Positions 15,897 to 23,296 of a stretch of 24,483 bases of DNA are shown piece after piece. The position numbers and the translations under genes are program-made. This stretch comes from Bordetella parapertussis (GTDB taxonomy: Bacteria; Pseudomonadota; Gammaproteobacteria; Burkholderiales; Burkholderiaceae_C). The notes below the pieces were generated by a model. The model saw only the letters and a program-made list of their open reading frames with translations. It had not been told where the DNA came from and searched no databases. The stretch lies in assembly GCA_945907335.1 (NCBI GenBank), contig CAMDSU010000005.1:1-24483 (forward strand), given 5' to 3'. How positions within the stretch are numbered: position 1 is the first letter of the stretch; the number at the start of each line of letters is the position of its first letter.

Positions 15897-16451
15897 TCAA
15901 TGGATAGCGAGTGTGTGAAGCTCGAATTCACCCTTGTCGCGGTCAGAAAAAAAACAGCGCAAAGTTTCTTTGACGGTTCGAAAAGCCAAGTCGTCCCAAG
16001 GAATTTCGGCTTGGCTGAATAAGCGTGCTTCTTGCGTTTCATGCCCGGGGTTGAACTCAGGGCTTAGTAAAGCCGCTCTGAAAAAGAAATGCACCTGTCC
16101 TACGCGCGGCACATCAATGATGGTGAACAAGTCTTGTAACTCAATGTCTGCGCCAGCCTCTTCATCGGTTTCACGTGCGGCACCTTCGGCCAAGGTTTCT
16201 CGCAACTCCATGAAACCGGCGGGCAATGTCCAAAAACCTTTTCGGGGCTCAATGTTGCGTTTACAAAGCAGCACCTTGTCTTGCCAGACGGGAATGGTTC
16301 CCACCACATTCAGCGGGTTTTCATAATGAACTGTGTGACACGCTGGGCAAACTGCACGCAAACGCGTGTCGCCATCGTCCGGGTGTCGCAAAACCACGGC
16401 AGATCCGCAGTTTTTGCAATGTTTGATAGAGCCGGTGACAGGGTGGGTCAT
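15897..16451 (-). CDS. zinc-ribbon Nudix hydrolase
   Basis: A 184-residue Nudix pyrophosphatase. An N-terminal zinc ribbon (C12, C15, C35, C38) precedes VVGTIPVWQDKVLLCKR and a complete Nudix box from G79 to G100, with E85, R93, E94, E97 and E98 as metal-binding and structural residues. The substrate is unknown; the ribbon-plus-Nudix layout recalls NudC-like enzymes, but the protein is shorter and lacks their usual C-terminal part. The start at 16451 is chosen because the frame to 16586 would overlap maiA; no strong ribosome site is seen for either. It is divergent from maiA with a 98-bp spacer. Confidence 0.9.
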   Translation of the reverse strand: MTHPVTGSIKHCKNCGSAVVLRHPDDGDTRLRAVCPACHTVHYENPLNVVGTIPVWQDKVLLCKRNIEPRKGFWTLPAGFMELRETLAEGAARETDEEAGADIELQDLFTIIDVPRVGQVHFFFRAALLSPEFNPGHETQEARLFSQAEIPWDDLAFRTVKETLRCFFSDRDKGEFELHTLAIH

Positions 16452-16549
16452 GGTAGTAGGGCGGATTGATGCGGCGAAAGATTGCAAACGCCCGAGTTTA
16501 GGGCAGACCACGGCAAGGCGTTGATTGCGGTTCACGTTATCCTCACGCC

Positions 16550-17188
16550 ATGAAACTTCACAATTACTTCCGTTCATCCGCTTCATTCAGAGTAAGAATC
16601 GCGCTTGCGCTCAAAGGCTTGTCTTACGACTACCTGCCCGTGCATTTGGCGCGGGGCGAGCAACTCCTCGAGGGCTTCACGCAAATAAATGGCGACGCAT
16701 TGGTACCCGTGCTTGAAGTGGATGGTTTGCGCTTGACGCAATCGTTGGCCATCATCGAGTATTTGGAAGACACACACCCTGAGCCTGCGTTGCTGCCACA
16801 AGACCCTGCTGGACGCGCCAGAGTCAGGGCGTTGGCGCAATCAATCGCCTGCGAAATTCACCCACTGAACAATTTGCGCGTATTGAAGTACTTGACGAAT
16901 TCGCTGCAACTTGACGAAGACCAAAAAAATACCTGGTATCGCCATTGGGTGCGACTGGGTTTGGAAGCACTTGAAAAGCAATTGAACCATTCGCCAGCAG
17001 GTCGCTTTTGTCATGGCAATTCGCCTGGCTTGGCTGATTGCACACTGGTGCCACAAATCTTCAATGGCAAACGGTTCAATGTTGACTTTTCGGGTTTAGA
17101 TAAAACCATGGCTATTTTTAACGCCTGCATGGCGTTGCCCGCATTTCAGCAAGCGCAGCCCAGTGCGTGTCCAGATTTTGAAGCCTGA
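16550..17188 (+). CDS. maiA: maleylacetoacetate isomerase (zeta-class GST)
   Basis: A cytosolic glutathione-dependent isomerase of 212 residues converting maleylacetoacetate to fumarylacetoacetate in tyrosine and homogentisate breakdown. The zeta-class signature NYFRSSASFRVRIALALKG includes the active-site serine region S9-S12. The thioredoxin-like domain ends near residue 80 (QSLAIIEYLEDTHPE), followed by a helical domain with SPGLADCTLVPQIFNGKRF. A maleylpyruvate isomerase is the main alternative. The other genes of the homogentisate pathway are not in this window. Its 3' end overlaps pgeF by 26 bp. Confidence 0.9.
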   Translation: MKLHNYFRSSASFRVRIALALKGLSYDYLPVHLARGEQLLEGFTQINGDALVPVLEVDGLRLTQSLAIIEYLEDTHPEPALLPQDPAGRARVRALAQSIACEIHPLNNLRVLKYLTNSLQLDEDQKNTWYRHWVRLGLEALEKQLNHSPAGRFCHGNSPGLADCTLVPQIFNGKRFNVDFSGLDKTMAIFNACMALPAFQQAQPSACPDFEA

Positions 17189-17918
17189 TTTACCAGACTG
17201 GCCGGGGGCAAGGCTGTTTTGCAGCACACGACTGGGAGGCGTTTCTGCGAATTCTTATGCCAGCTTGAATTTGGGCGACCATGTGGGGGATGAACCCGAC
17301 AGCGTGAGCAGCAACCGACAAAGACTTGAAGCAATATGGGGCGCAAAACCTGTATTCTTGCAGCAGGTGCATGGCACCGATGTGGTGCGGTTGACGTCGC
17401 CACCGTCTGAACAAGGACTTCAGGCAGACGCTTGTTTTACGCATGAAAAAAATCTGGCATGCACCATCATGGTGGCAGATTGCTTGCCCGTGCTTTTTTA
17501 TCTACCGCAAGCCAAGCTTGTGGCTGCGGCCCATGCCGGATGGAGAGGCTTGGCCGCAGGGGTGTTGGAAGCCACATTGAACCGCTTGGCAGAGTTCGGC
17601 CGCATTGAAACATGCAGAGTCTGGCTTGGTCCTTGTATTGGTCCGCAACATTTCGAGGTCGGCGAGGATGTCAGGGAAGCCTTTTGCGACACTGAGCCCT
17701 TGGGTTCGGATGTTTTTTTTAATCCTTTCAAACCCGATAAATATTTGGCGGATTTGGCTGGACTGGCAAGGCGCAGATTGAGCCTGCAAGGCATTTCACA
17801 GATTGAGGGCAATGACAGCAAGCCATCTTGGTGCACGTTTTCCTGTTCTGAGCTTTATTACTCACACCGGCGCGATGGCATCAGTGGCAGATTCGCAGCC
17901 GGTATTGCATTGGTTTGA
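17163..17918 (+). CDS. pgeF: PgeF (YfiH/DUF152, laccase-domain) protein
   Basis: A 251-residue protein of the YfiH family. In E. coli it is linked to peptidoglycan quality control, and homologs show multicopper-oxidase-like or purine nucleoside activities. The metal-site residues are H70 (QQVHGTDV), C107 (VADCLPVLF) and H124 (AHAGWRGLAAGVLE), with GPCIGPQHFEVG and the C-terminal SHRRDGISGR. GTG 17163 is taken as start because it yields ILKPDLPDWPGAR, the expected N-terminus; it lies inside the end of maiA, so translation is probably coupled, and TTG 17178 is an alternative. Its place ahead of phaC is a recurring Burkholderiales arrangement. Confidence 0.92.
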   Translation: MRVQILKPDLPDWPGARLFCSTRLGGVSANSYASLNLGDHVGDEPDSVSSNRQRLEAIWGAKPVFLQQVHGTDVVRLTSPPSEQGLQADACFTHEKNLACTIMVADCLPVLFYLPQAKLVAAAHAGWRGLAAGVLEATLNRLAEFGRIETCRVWLGPCIGPQHFEVGEDVREAFCDTEPLGSDVFFNPFKPDKYLADLAGLARRRLSLQGISQIEGNDSKPSWCTFSCSELYYSHRRDGISGRFAAGIALV

Positions 17919-17983
17919 GTTTTGTCAGTTTTCTTTCGGGTTGATGACTTAAGATCAATCTACTCTATCAAATACCATTTCTG

Positions 17984-19591
17984 ATGAAGCCATTACCTGT
18001 CTTGAGTTTTCCACCAGACCAATTGGCGAAATTGCAGGCCCAGTACGGTCAGGAAATGCAGCAACTGTGGCAACAAGGTTTACAAGCCAACCCGACGTCA
18101 AAGGACCGGCGTTTTGCAGCGCAGGCATGGCAACACAACCCAGTGTCTGCATTTTCAGCGGCTGTGTATTTGCTAAACGCACGCACGCTATTAGCCATGA
18201 GCGACATGGTCGATACGGATGAAAAAACCCGGGCGCGGATTAGATTCTCTGTAGAGCAATGGTTGGCTGCTGCCTCGCCCAGTAATTTTTTTGCGTTGAA
18301 TGCAGAAGCCCAGCAAAAAGCCATTGACACCAAGGGCGAGAGCATTACCAAGGGTTTGCAAAATATGTGGCATGACTTGCAGCAAGGCCATGTGTCCATG
18401 ACCGATGAAACCAAGTTTGAAATTGGGAAAAATGTGGCGACCAGCGAAGGCGCTGTGGTGTTCGAAAATGAAATATTTCAGTTGATCGAATACAAACCCT
18501 TGACCCCTAAAGTCTTTCAGCGCCCATTTTTATTGGTGCCTCCTTGTATCAACAAGTTTTATATTCTTGACCTGCAGCCCGCCAACTCTTTCATACGCCA
18601 TGTGGTCGAACAAGGCCACCGCACATTTGTCGTCAGTTGGCGCAATCCTGATGCTGATTTAAACCATGCAACTTGGGATGACTACGTTGAAAAAGGCGTG
18701 ATCACAGCCATCAAAGTGGCGCAAGAAATTGGCAATATGCCGCAGGTCAACACCTTGGGTTTTTGTGTAGGCGGAACGCTTTTGACCAGCGCCTTGGCCG
18801 TGTTGGCGGCAAGAGGCGAAGACCCGGTGGCGAGTGCCACGTTGCTGACCACGCTGGTAGATTTCACCGATGTGGGCGTGCTTGATGTTTTCATTGACGA
18901 AGCGTTCGTGCAATTTCGAGAAGCCCAGTTTTCAAATGGCGGTTTGATGGCGGGGCAAGATATGGCGTCTACCTTCAGTTTTTTGCGCCCCAACGACTTG
19001 GTGTGGAACTATGTGGTGGGCAATTACCTCAAAGGTGAAACGCCACCGCCTTTTGATTTGCTTTACTGGAACAGTGACGCCACTAATTTGCCTGGGCCTT
19101 TGTACGCTTGGTATTTGCGTCAAACTTATCTTGAAAATAATTTGATCAAACCCGGCAAAGCGGTCATATGCGGTGAAGCGATTGATTTGCGGAAAGTGGA
19201 TGTGCCGGTCTACATCTACGGCTCCCGTGAGGACCATATCGTGCCAATTTCTGCGGCGTATGGGTCGACACAGGTCTTTCCCGGCCCGAAGCGATTTGTC
19301 ATGGGTGCATCCGGCCATATTGCGGGTGTGATCAATCCACCTTCGGCTGGCAAACGCAGCCACTGGTTGTCGACAGCCACGAGATTTCCCGCCTCCATAG
19401 ATGAGTGGTTAGACAAAGCCGAAGAAAAACCAGGCAGTTGGTGGACAGATTGGTATGCATGGCTCACAAAACACGCAGGCCAACAAGTGGCTGCGCCCAA
19501 GCAGTTCGGCAGAGGAAAACGCAAAGCCATAGAACCCGCGCCCGGCCGCTATGTCAAAGCCAAAGCAGCGCAACATTTTTCAAACCTTTAA
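17984..19591 (+). CDS. phaC: class I polyhydroxyalkanoate synthase
   Basis: This enzyme polymerises (R)-3-hydroxyacyl-CoA into polyhydroxyalkanoate on cytoplasmic granules. It has 535 residues, somewhat shorter at the N-terminus than the 589-residue Cupriavidus enzyme. The lipase-like box GFCVGG carries the nucleophile C261; D417 (YGSREDHIVP) and H445 (GASGHIAGV) complete the triad. FLLVPPCINKFYILDLQP and SWRNPDAD are class I signatures. ATG 17984 lacks a clear Shine-Dalgarno but gives a normal alpha-helical N-terminus. It starts 65 bp after pgeF and is followed after 12 bp by phaB. No phaA lies between or beside them. Confidence 0.97.
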   Translation: MKPLPVLSFPPDQLAKLQAQYGQEMQQLWQQGLQANPTSKDRRFAAQAWQHNPVSAFSAAVYLLNARTLLAMSDMVDTDEKTRARIRFSVEQWLAAASPSNFFALNAEAQQKAIDTKGESITKGLQNMWHDLQQGHVSMTDETKFEIGKNVATSEGAVVFENEIFQLIEYKPLTPKVFQRPFLLVPPCINKFYILDLQPANSFIRHVVEQGHRTFVVSWRNPDADLNHATWDDYVEKGVITAIKVAQEIGNMPQVNTLGFCVGGTLLTSALAVLAARGEDPVASATLLTTLVDFTDVGVLDVFIDEAFVQFREAQFSNGGLMAGQDMASTFSFLRPNDLVWNYVVGNYLKGETPPPFDLLYWNSDATNLPGPLYAWYLRQTYLENNLIKPGKAVICGEAIDLRKVDVPVYIYGSREDHIVPISAAYGSTQVFPGPKRFVMGASGHIAGVINPPSAGKRSHWLSTATRFPASIDEWLDKAEEKPGSWWTDWYAWLTKHAGQQVAAPKQFGRGKRKAIEPAPGRYVKAKAAQHFSNL

Positions 19592-19603
19592 GAAAGATCA
19601 CAC

Positions 19604-20341
19604 ATGAGTCAAAAAATTGCATATGTCACGGGTGGCATGGGCGGCATTGGAACCGCGATTTGTCAGCGTCTGCATAAGATGGGTTACAAAGTCATCGCGG
19701 GTTGCGGGCCCAGCCGAGATTTTGATAAATGGCTTCACGAGCAAAAAGTGCTGGGCCACACTTTTTATGCCTCTGTCGGTAATGTGGCCGATTGGGAATC
19801 CACCACAGCGGCATTTTCCAAAGCCGTGGCTGAGCACGGTTTGATTGATGTGTTGGTCAATAACGCTGGCATCACCCGTGACCGTATGTTTTTAAAGATG
19901 ACCCCAGAAGACTGGAAAGCGGTGATCGATACCAACTTGAACGCCATGTTCAATGTGACCAAACAGGTGGTGCCTGGTATGGTGGAAAAAGGTTGGGGAC
20001 GCATTATCCAAATCTCGTCGGTCAACGGGGAAAAAGGCCAATCGGGTCAAACCAATTACTCTGCGGCTAAAGCGGGGATGCACGGATTCACCATGGCTTT
20101 GGCGCAAGAAATGGCCAATAAAGGCGTGACCGTCAACACAGTCAGCCCCGGCTACATCGGCACTGACATGGTCAAAGCCATCAAGCCAGAAATCTTGGAG
20201 AAAATTGTGGCCACCATTCCGGTCAAGCGACTTGGAACGCCAGAAGAAATTGGCTCCATCGTGGGATGGTTGGCAGGTGACGAATCAGGATTCACCACTG
20301 GTGCAGATTTCTCATGCAACGGCGGTTTGCACATGGGTTAA
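19604..20341 (+). CDS. phaB: acetoacetyl-CoA reductase
   Basis: An NADPH-dependent reductase of 245 residues making (R)-3-hydroxybutyryl-CoA, the monomer used by PhaC. SDR features are VTGGMGGIGTAICQRL, NNAGITRDRMF, S139, and Y152 with K156 in NYSAAKAGMHGF. The segment GCGPSRDFDKWLHEQ after the second strand matches PhaB-type enzymes rather than FabG, which it otherwise resembles. Its position 12 bp after phaC supports the PHA role. AAGA lies about ten bases upstream of the ATG. No terminator with a T run is visible after it; the spacer that follows is strongly structured. Confidence 0.95.
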   Translation: MSQKIAYVTGGMGGIGTAICQRLHKMGYKVIAGCGPSRDFDKWLHEQKVLGHTFYASVGNVADWESTTAAFSKAVAEHGLIDVLVNNAGITRDRMFLKMTPEDWKAVIDTNLNAMFNVTKQVVPGMVEKGWGRIIQISSVNGEKGQSGQTNYSAAKAGMHGFTMALAQEMANKGVTVNTVSPGYIGTDMVKAIKPEILEKIVATIPVKRLGTPEEIGSIVGWLAGDESGFTTGADFSCNGGLHMG

Positions 20342-20369
20342 AGCTGATTCACAAGCTACTGGGTACGAA

Positions 20370-20422
20370 TCCAGTGTTGCTGCCCGTGATGCGAAGCACC
20401 TCCGGCAGCAACCGACTCTGGA
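20370..20422. repeat. long imperfect hairpin after phaB
   Basis: TCCAG (20370-20374) pairs with CTGGA (20418-20422) and GTTGCTGCC (20376-20384) with GGCAGCAAC (20404-20412), with a short inner GTG/CAC stem. A competing hairpin, ACTGG (20358-20362) with CCAGT (20371-20375), overlaps its left arm. It fills the 118-bp spacer between two convergent genes. No T run follows, so a classical terminator is not supported. Confidence 0.5.
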
Positions 20423-20459
20423 CAGGTGGTCATCGGCATTGAGCACTGACACAACGGTA

Positions 20460-20876
20460 TCAGGGAACAGGTCCTGGATCAATCATGCACATAGCATTTG
20501 CGTTAGCAATGGCGTCTTCTGGACATAGAAACACCAAGCCCATGGACAAGTAGTGCTTGTCAGTAAATTCATTGCAGTTTTTGGTTTCAATGAATTTTTT
20601 GGGCAGGTCAGGACGTGACACATAGTATTTTTCTCTCAAAGGCAACACAGTTTCCGGTGCATTGACCCAAAAACCATTCACCTTTCTTTTGATGGCCTTG
20701 CGAGTGACTTTGGCGTCGTATTTTCCTTTGAGAATATCAATCAAAAACAAATTGATATCTGAAGTGTTTTCAGGGATGTTGAAATCTTCTACCCGCGCAC
20801 CGTTTGCGATTGCAATTAAAAATTCCGCATTTAAATGGGCATTGGATGGCGCTAATTGAACTTGAGACTCTGTCAT
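20460..20876 (-). CDS. hypothetical protein, 138 residues
   Basis: I do not recognise a family. The product is soluble in appearance, with no signal peptide or membrane segment. An N-terminal half contains LNAEFLIAIANGARVEDFNIP and DINLFLIDILKGKYDAKVT. A basic patch KAIKRKVNG follows, and the C-terminal half has four aromatic-rich stretches and cysteines at NCNEF, FLCPED and AMCMID. The gene is probably real because GGAAG lies a few bases before the ATG and the frame is intact. It converges on phaB and stands alone beside an AT-rich region, so a recent acquisition is possible. It is not a recognisable phasin or PhaR. Confidence 0.6.
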   Translation of the reverse strand: MTESQVQLAPSNAHLNAEFLIAIANGARVEDFNIPENTSDINLFLIDILKGKYDAKVTRKAIKRKVNGFWVNAPETVLPLREKYYVSRPDLPKKFIETKNCNEFTDKHYLSMGLVFLCPEDAIANANAMCMIDPGPVP

Positions 20877-21376
20877 TTTGACTTCCTTTCAAATAAACAA
20901 ATGGCGTCTTGGCTTTGTGGACCAGTCAACCTTTAGCCATGAATTTGCAGAGAAATCATTTGTATGTACAACAAAGAAAAGCTGAGTAATGCTTGAAATT
21001 TTTAGCCAATTTTTTAAATTTGTTTCAGTCCTTCACAGCGGTGTGCAACAGTTGTCAGCTTCACGCACCCTTCAGGTATAAACAAATTCGATCAACGAAC
21101 AAAGCTTAAATGTTTTGTGCATATTTACAATGACAAAAAAAGCGATAGTTCAAAAAATTAAAAAGTGTTTTCAACTATGCCGCATTGAAAAAACAAAAGC
21201 TCTATATTTGCTGGCAATCTATGATGTATACATAAAAAAACAATCGGTATTTTTATCACTTCAGCCCACCTCTGTACTACCCAACAGTCCTTGATTAACG
21301 GTATCAATACCCCATCAAAAGCTTTATTTATTCCATGTTATTGTCGACGCGAATCAAAACGTTTCTCCCCTAGAAG
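20877..21376. other. AT-rich 500-bp region without a convincing gene
   Basis: This divergent spacer between the hypothetical gene and dusA is visibly richer in A and T than its surroundings. It must hold both promoters, but none could be assigned with confidence. The longest ATG frame noticed is 21130-21294 (54 residues), with no ribosome site. The word AAAGCT recurs on the plus strand at about 20978, 21101, 21196 and 21318. A small RNA gene cannot be excluded. Confidence 0.5.
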
Positions 21377-22390
21377 ATGAGCCTCGACCCTAGCCACCAA
21401 CCCGTCTTTAAACCGCATCCCTTAAGCGTCGCGCCCATGATGGATTGGACGGACAAACACTGCCGTTACTTTCACCGGTTGTTGTCAGATCAGGCATTGC
21501 TCTATACCGAAATGGTGACCACGGGTGCTCTGCTGTACGGCGATCAACCGCGCCATTTGGACTTCAATCCGCAAGAGCATCCCGTGGCCCTGCAACTGGG
21601 GGGGTCTGAGCCCACTGATTTGGCCAAAGCGGCGAAATTGGGTGAGCAATGGGGCTATGACGAAATCAATTTGAACTGTGGATGCCCATCAGAACGCGTG
21701 CAACGGGGCGCATTCGGCGCATGTTTGATGGCTGAACCGCGCTTGGTGGCCGATGGCGTCAAAGCCATGTTAGATGTGGTGAGTGTGCCTGTGACAGTCA
21801 AGCATCGCATCGGTATCGATCGTATCGAAAGCTATGAATTTGTCCGAGATTTTGTGGGAACCGTGTCCATGGCTGGTTGCAAAACCTTCATCGTGCATGC
21901 CCGCAATGCTTGGTTGCAAGGTATTTCGCCCAAAGAAAACAGAGAACTTCCACCGCTGAAGCCAGATTGGGTGCGGCGCTTGAAAAGCGACTTTCCTCAG
22001 TTATTTTTTGTCATTAACGGCGGCATTGTTTCTATGGCGCAAATCCATCAGCATTTGTCAGAACTCGATGGCGTGATGGTTGGGCGTGAGGCGTACCACA
22101 ACCCGTGGCTTTTGACCGAGTGGGATGCAGCGACTGGCCACCACACACCTGCTAAATCTCGTGATCAGGTTGAAGCGCTGATGGTGGAGCACATGGAAAC
22201 ACAAGCGCTGAATGGCGTGCCTTGGTTTGCAGTTTCTCGCCACATGCTGGGTTTAAGACACGGGCAACCAGGGGCGCGCAAATGGCGACAGGTTTGGAGC
22301 GATCACAAGCTCAAGCATTTGCCCGCCAGAGAAGTGGCAAGGCTGGCAGCCAGTGCTTTGTCATCGGATGTCAAGTCGCCCCTTTCCTAG
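21377..22390 (+). CDS. dusA: tRNA-dihydrouridine synthase A
   Basis: An FMN enzyme of 337 residues that reduces uridine to dihydrouridine in the D loop of tRNAs (positions 20 and 20a in E. coli DusA). The TIM-barrel start SVAPMMDWTDKHCRYF lies at about 17-32. The catalytic cysteine is C103 in NCGCPSERVQRGAFGACLM. VKHRIGID, VHARNAWLQGISPKENRE and NGGI complete the flavin and tRNA-binding signatures. ATG 21377 is preceded by a poor AGAAG ribosome site; the next in-frame ATG, near residue 21, would remove conserved residues. It converges with fabI, with 70 bp between the stops. Confidence 0.96.
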   Translation: MSLDPSHQPVFKPHPLSVAPMMDWTDKHCRYFHRLLSDQALLYTEMVTTGALLYGDQPRHLDFNPQEHPVALQLGGSEPTDLAKAAKLGEQWGYDEINLNCGCPSERVQRGAFGACLMAEPRLVADGVKAMLDVVSVPVTVKHRIGIDRIESYEFVRDFVGTVSMAGCKTFIVHARNAWLQGISPKENRELPPLKPDWVRRLKSDFPQLFFVINGGIVSMAQIHQHLSELDGVMVGREAYHNPWLLTEWDAATGHHTPAKSRDQVEALMVEHMETQALNGVPWFAVSRHMLGLRHGQPGARKWRQVWSDHKLKHLPAREVARLAASALSSDVKSPLS

Positions 22391-22460
22391 GGTGCTTTCT
22401 GTGAATGAGGCGGCAACACTTTTAGACATTGAGGGGCCAACAATTCGCCCGAGCAAATCG

Positions 22461-23261
22461 TCACTCGGCGATGCCAGATACCACTTGGCTGAAGCCTCCA
22501 TCGACATAAGTGATTTCAGCAGACACGCCCGCGGCGAGATCAGACAACAAAAACGCAGCCACATTGCCGACATCTTCGATGGTCACATTGCGCCTGATGG
22601 GCGACTGTGTCGCGACCACCTCTAAAATTTTGCCGAACCCTTTGATGCCGGAAGCGGCCAATGTCTTGATGGGGCCTGCGCTGATGCCGTTGACACGCAT
22701 GCCTCGGCGTTGGCTGCCCAGTGATTCGGCCAAATAGCGTACCGACGCTTCCAAAGATGCCTTTGCCAATCCCATGGTGTTGTAGTTGGGAACATTGCGC
22801 AAGGCGCCCAAGTAGGTGAGTGTCAGCAATGAGGCGTTGTCGTTCAAATGCGGCAAGAAAGCTTTTGCCATGGCAGGAAAACTGTAAGCACTGATATCGT
22901 GGGCAATAGCAAACGCCTCTCGGCTGAGGCCGTCAAGAAAATCGCCGGCGATGGCTTCACGGGGTGCAAATCCGATGGCGTGCACGAAGCCATCAAAGTG
23001 CGGCCAAGAGGCGCTCAAATCCTGGACCAATGCTGCTATTTGTTCATCGCTGGACACGTCGCAGTCAAAAATCAATGTGGAGCCAAAATCAGCAGCAAAT
23101 TCGCTGATGCGTTCTTTGAATCGTTCGCCCTGGTAGCTGAAAGCGAGTTCCGCACCTTGCGCATGGCAAGCGCGGGCAATGCCGTATGCAATCGAACGGT
23201 TCGACAACACGCCGGTGATTAAAAGTTTTTTACCGGCCAAAAACCCTGTTTTTTGCGTCAC
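22461..23261 (-). CDS. fabI: enoyl-ACP reductase (NADH)
   Basis: It catalyses the last step of each fatty-acid elongation round, reducing trans-2-enoyl-ACP in the cytosol. It has 266 residues (E. coli FabI 262). The nucleotide motif is [15 protein letters not shown], followed by HAIGFAP. The active site Y150, Y160 and K167 lies in [34 protein letters not shown] is the substrate-loop region. The start is GTG at 23261, supported by AGGAG seven bases upstream and by the family N-terminus [16 protein letters not shown]. An in-frame ATG at 23342 would overlap the divergent gene. It shares a 35-bp spacer with the peptide-binding protein gene. Confidence 0.96.
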   Translation of the reverse strand: MTQKTGFLAGKKLLITGVLSNRSIAYGIARACHAQGAELAFSYQGERFKERISEFAADFGSTLIFDCDVSSDEQIAALVQDLSASWPHFDGFVHAIGFAPREAIAGDFLDGLSREAFAIAHDISAYSFPAMAKAFLPHLNDNASLLTLTYLGALRNVPNYNTMGLAKASLEASVRYLAESLGSQRRGMRVNGISAGPIKTLAASGIKGFGKILEVVATQSPIRRNVTIEDVGNVAAFLLSDLAAGVSAEITYVDGGFSQVVSGIAE

Positions 23262-23296
23262 GTGGAAGCTCCTGAAAAATCTTGCAGAATTGTCGC

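Noticed and set aside
16452..16586. N-terminal extension of the Nudix gene
   Set aside because: It would overlap the maiA start and precede a zinc ribbon that normally begins the protein.
20205..20528. Plus-strand frame of 107 residues across the end of phaB
   Set aside because: It overlaps phaB in another frame, has no family resemblance and no ribosome site.
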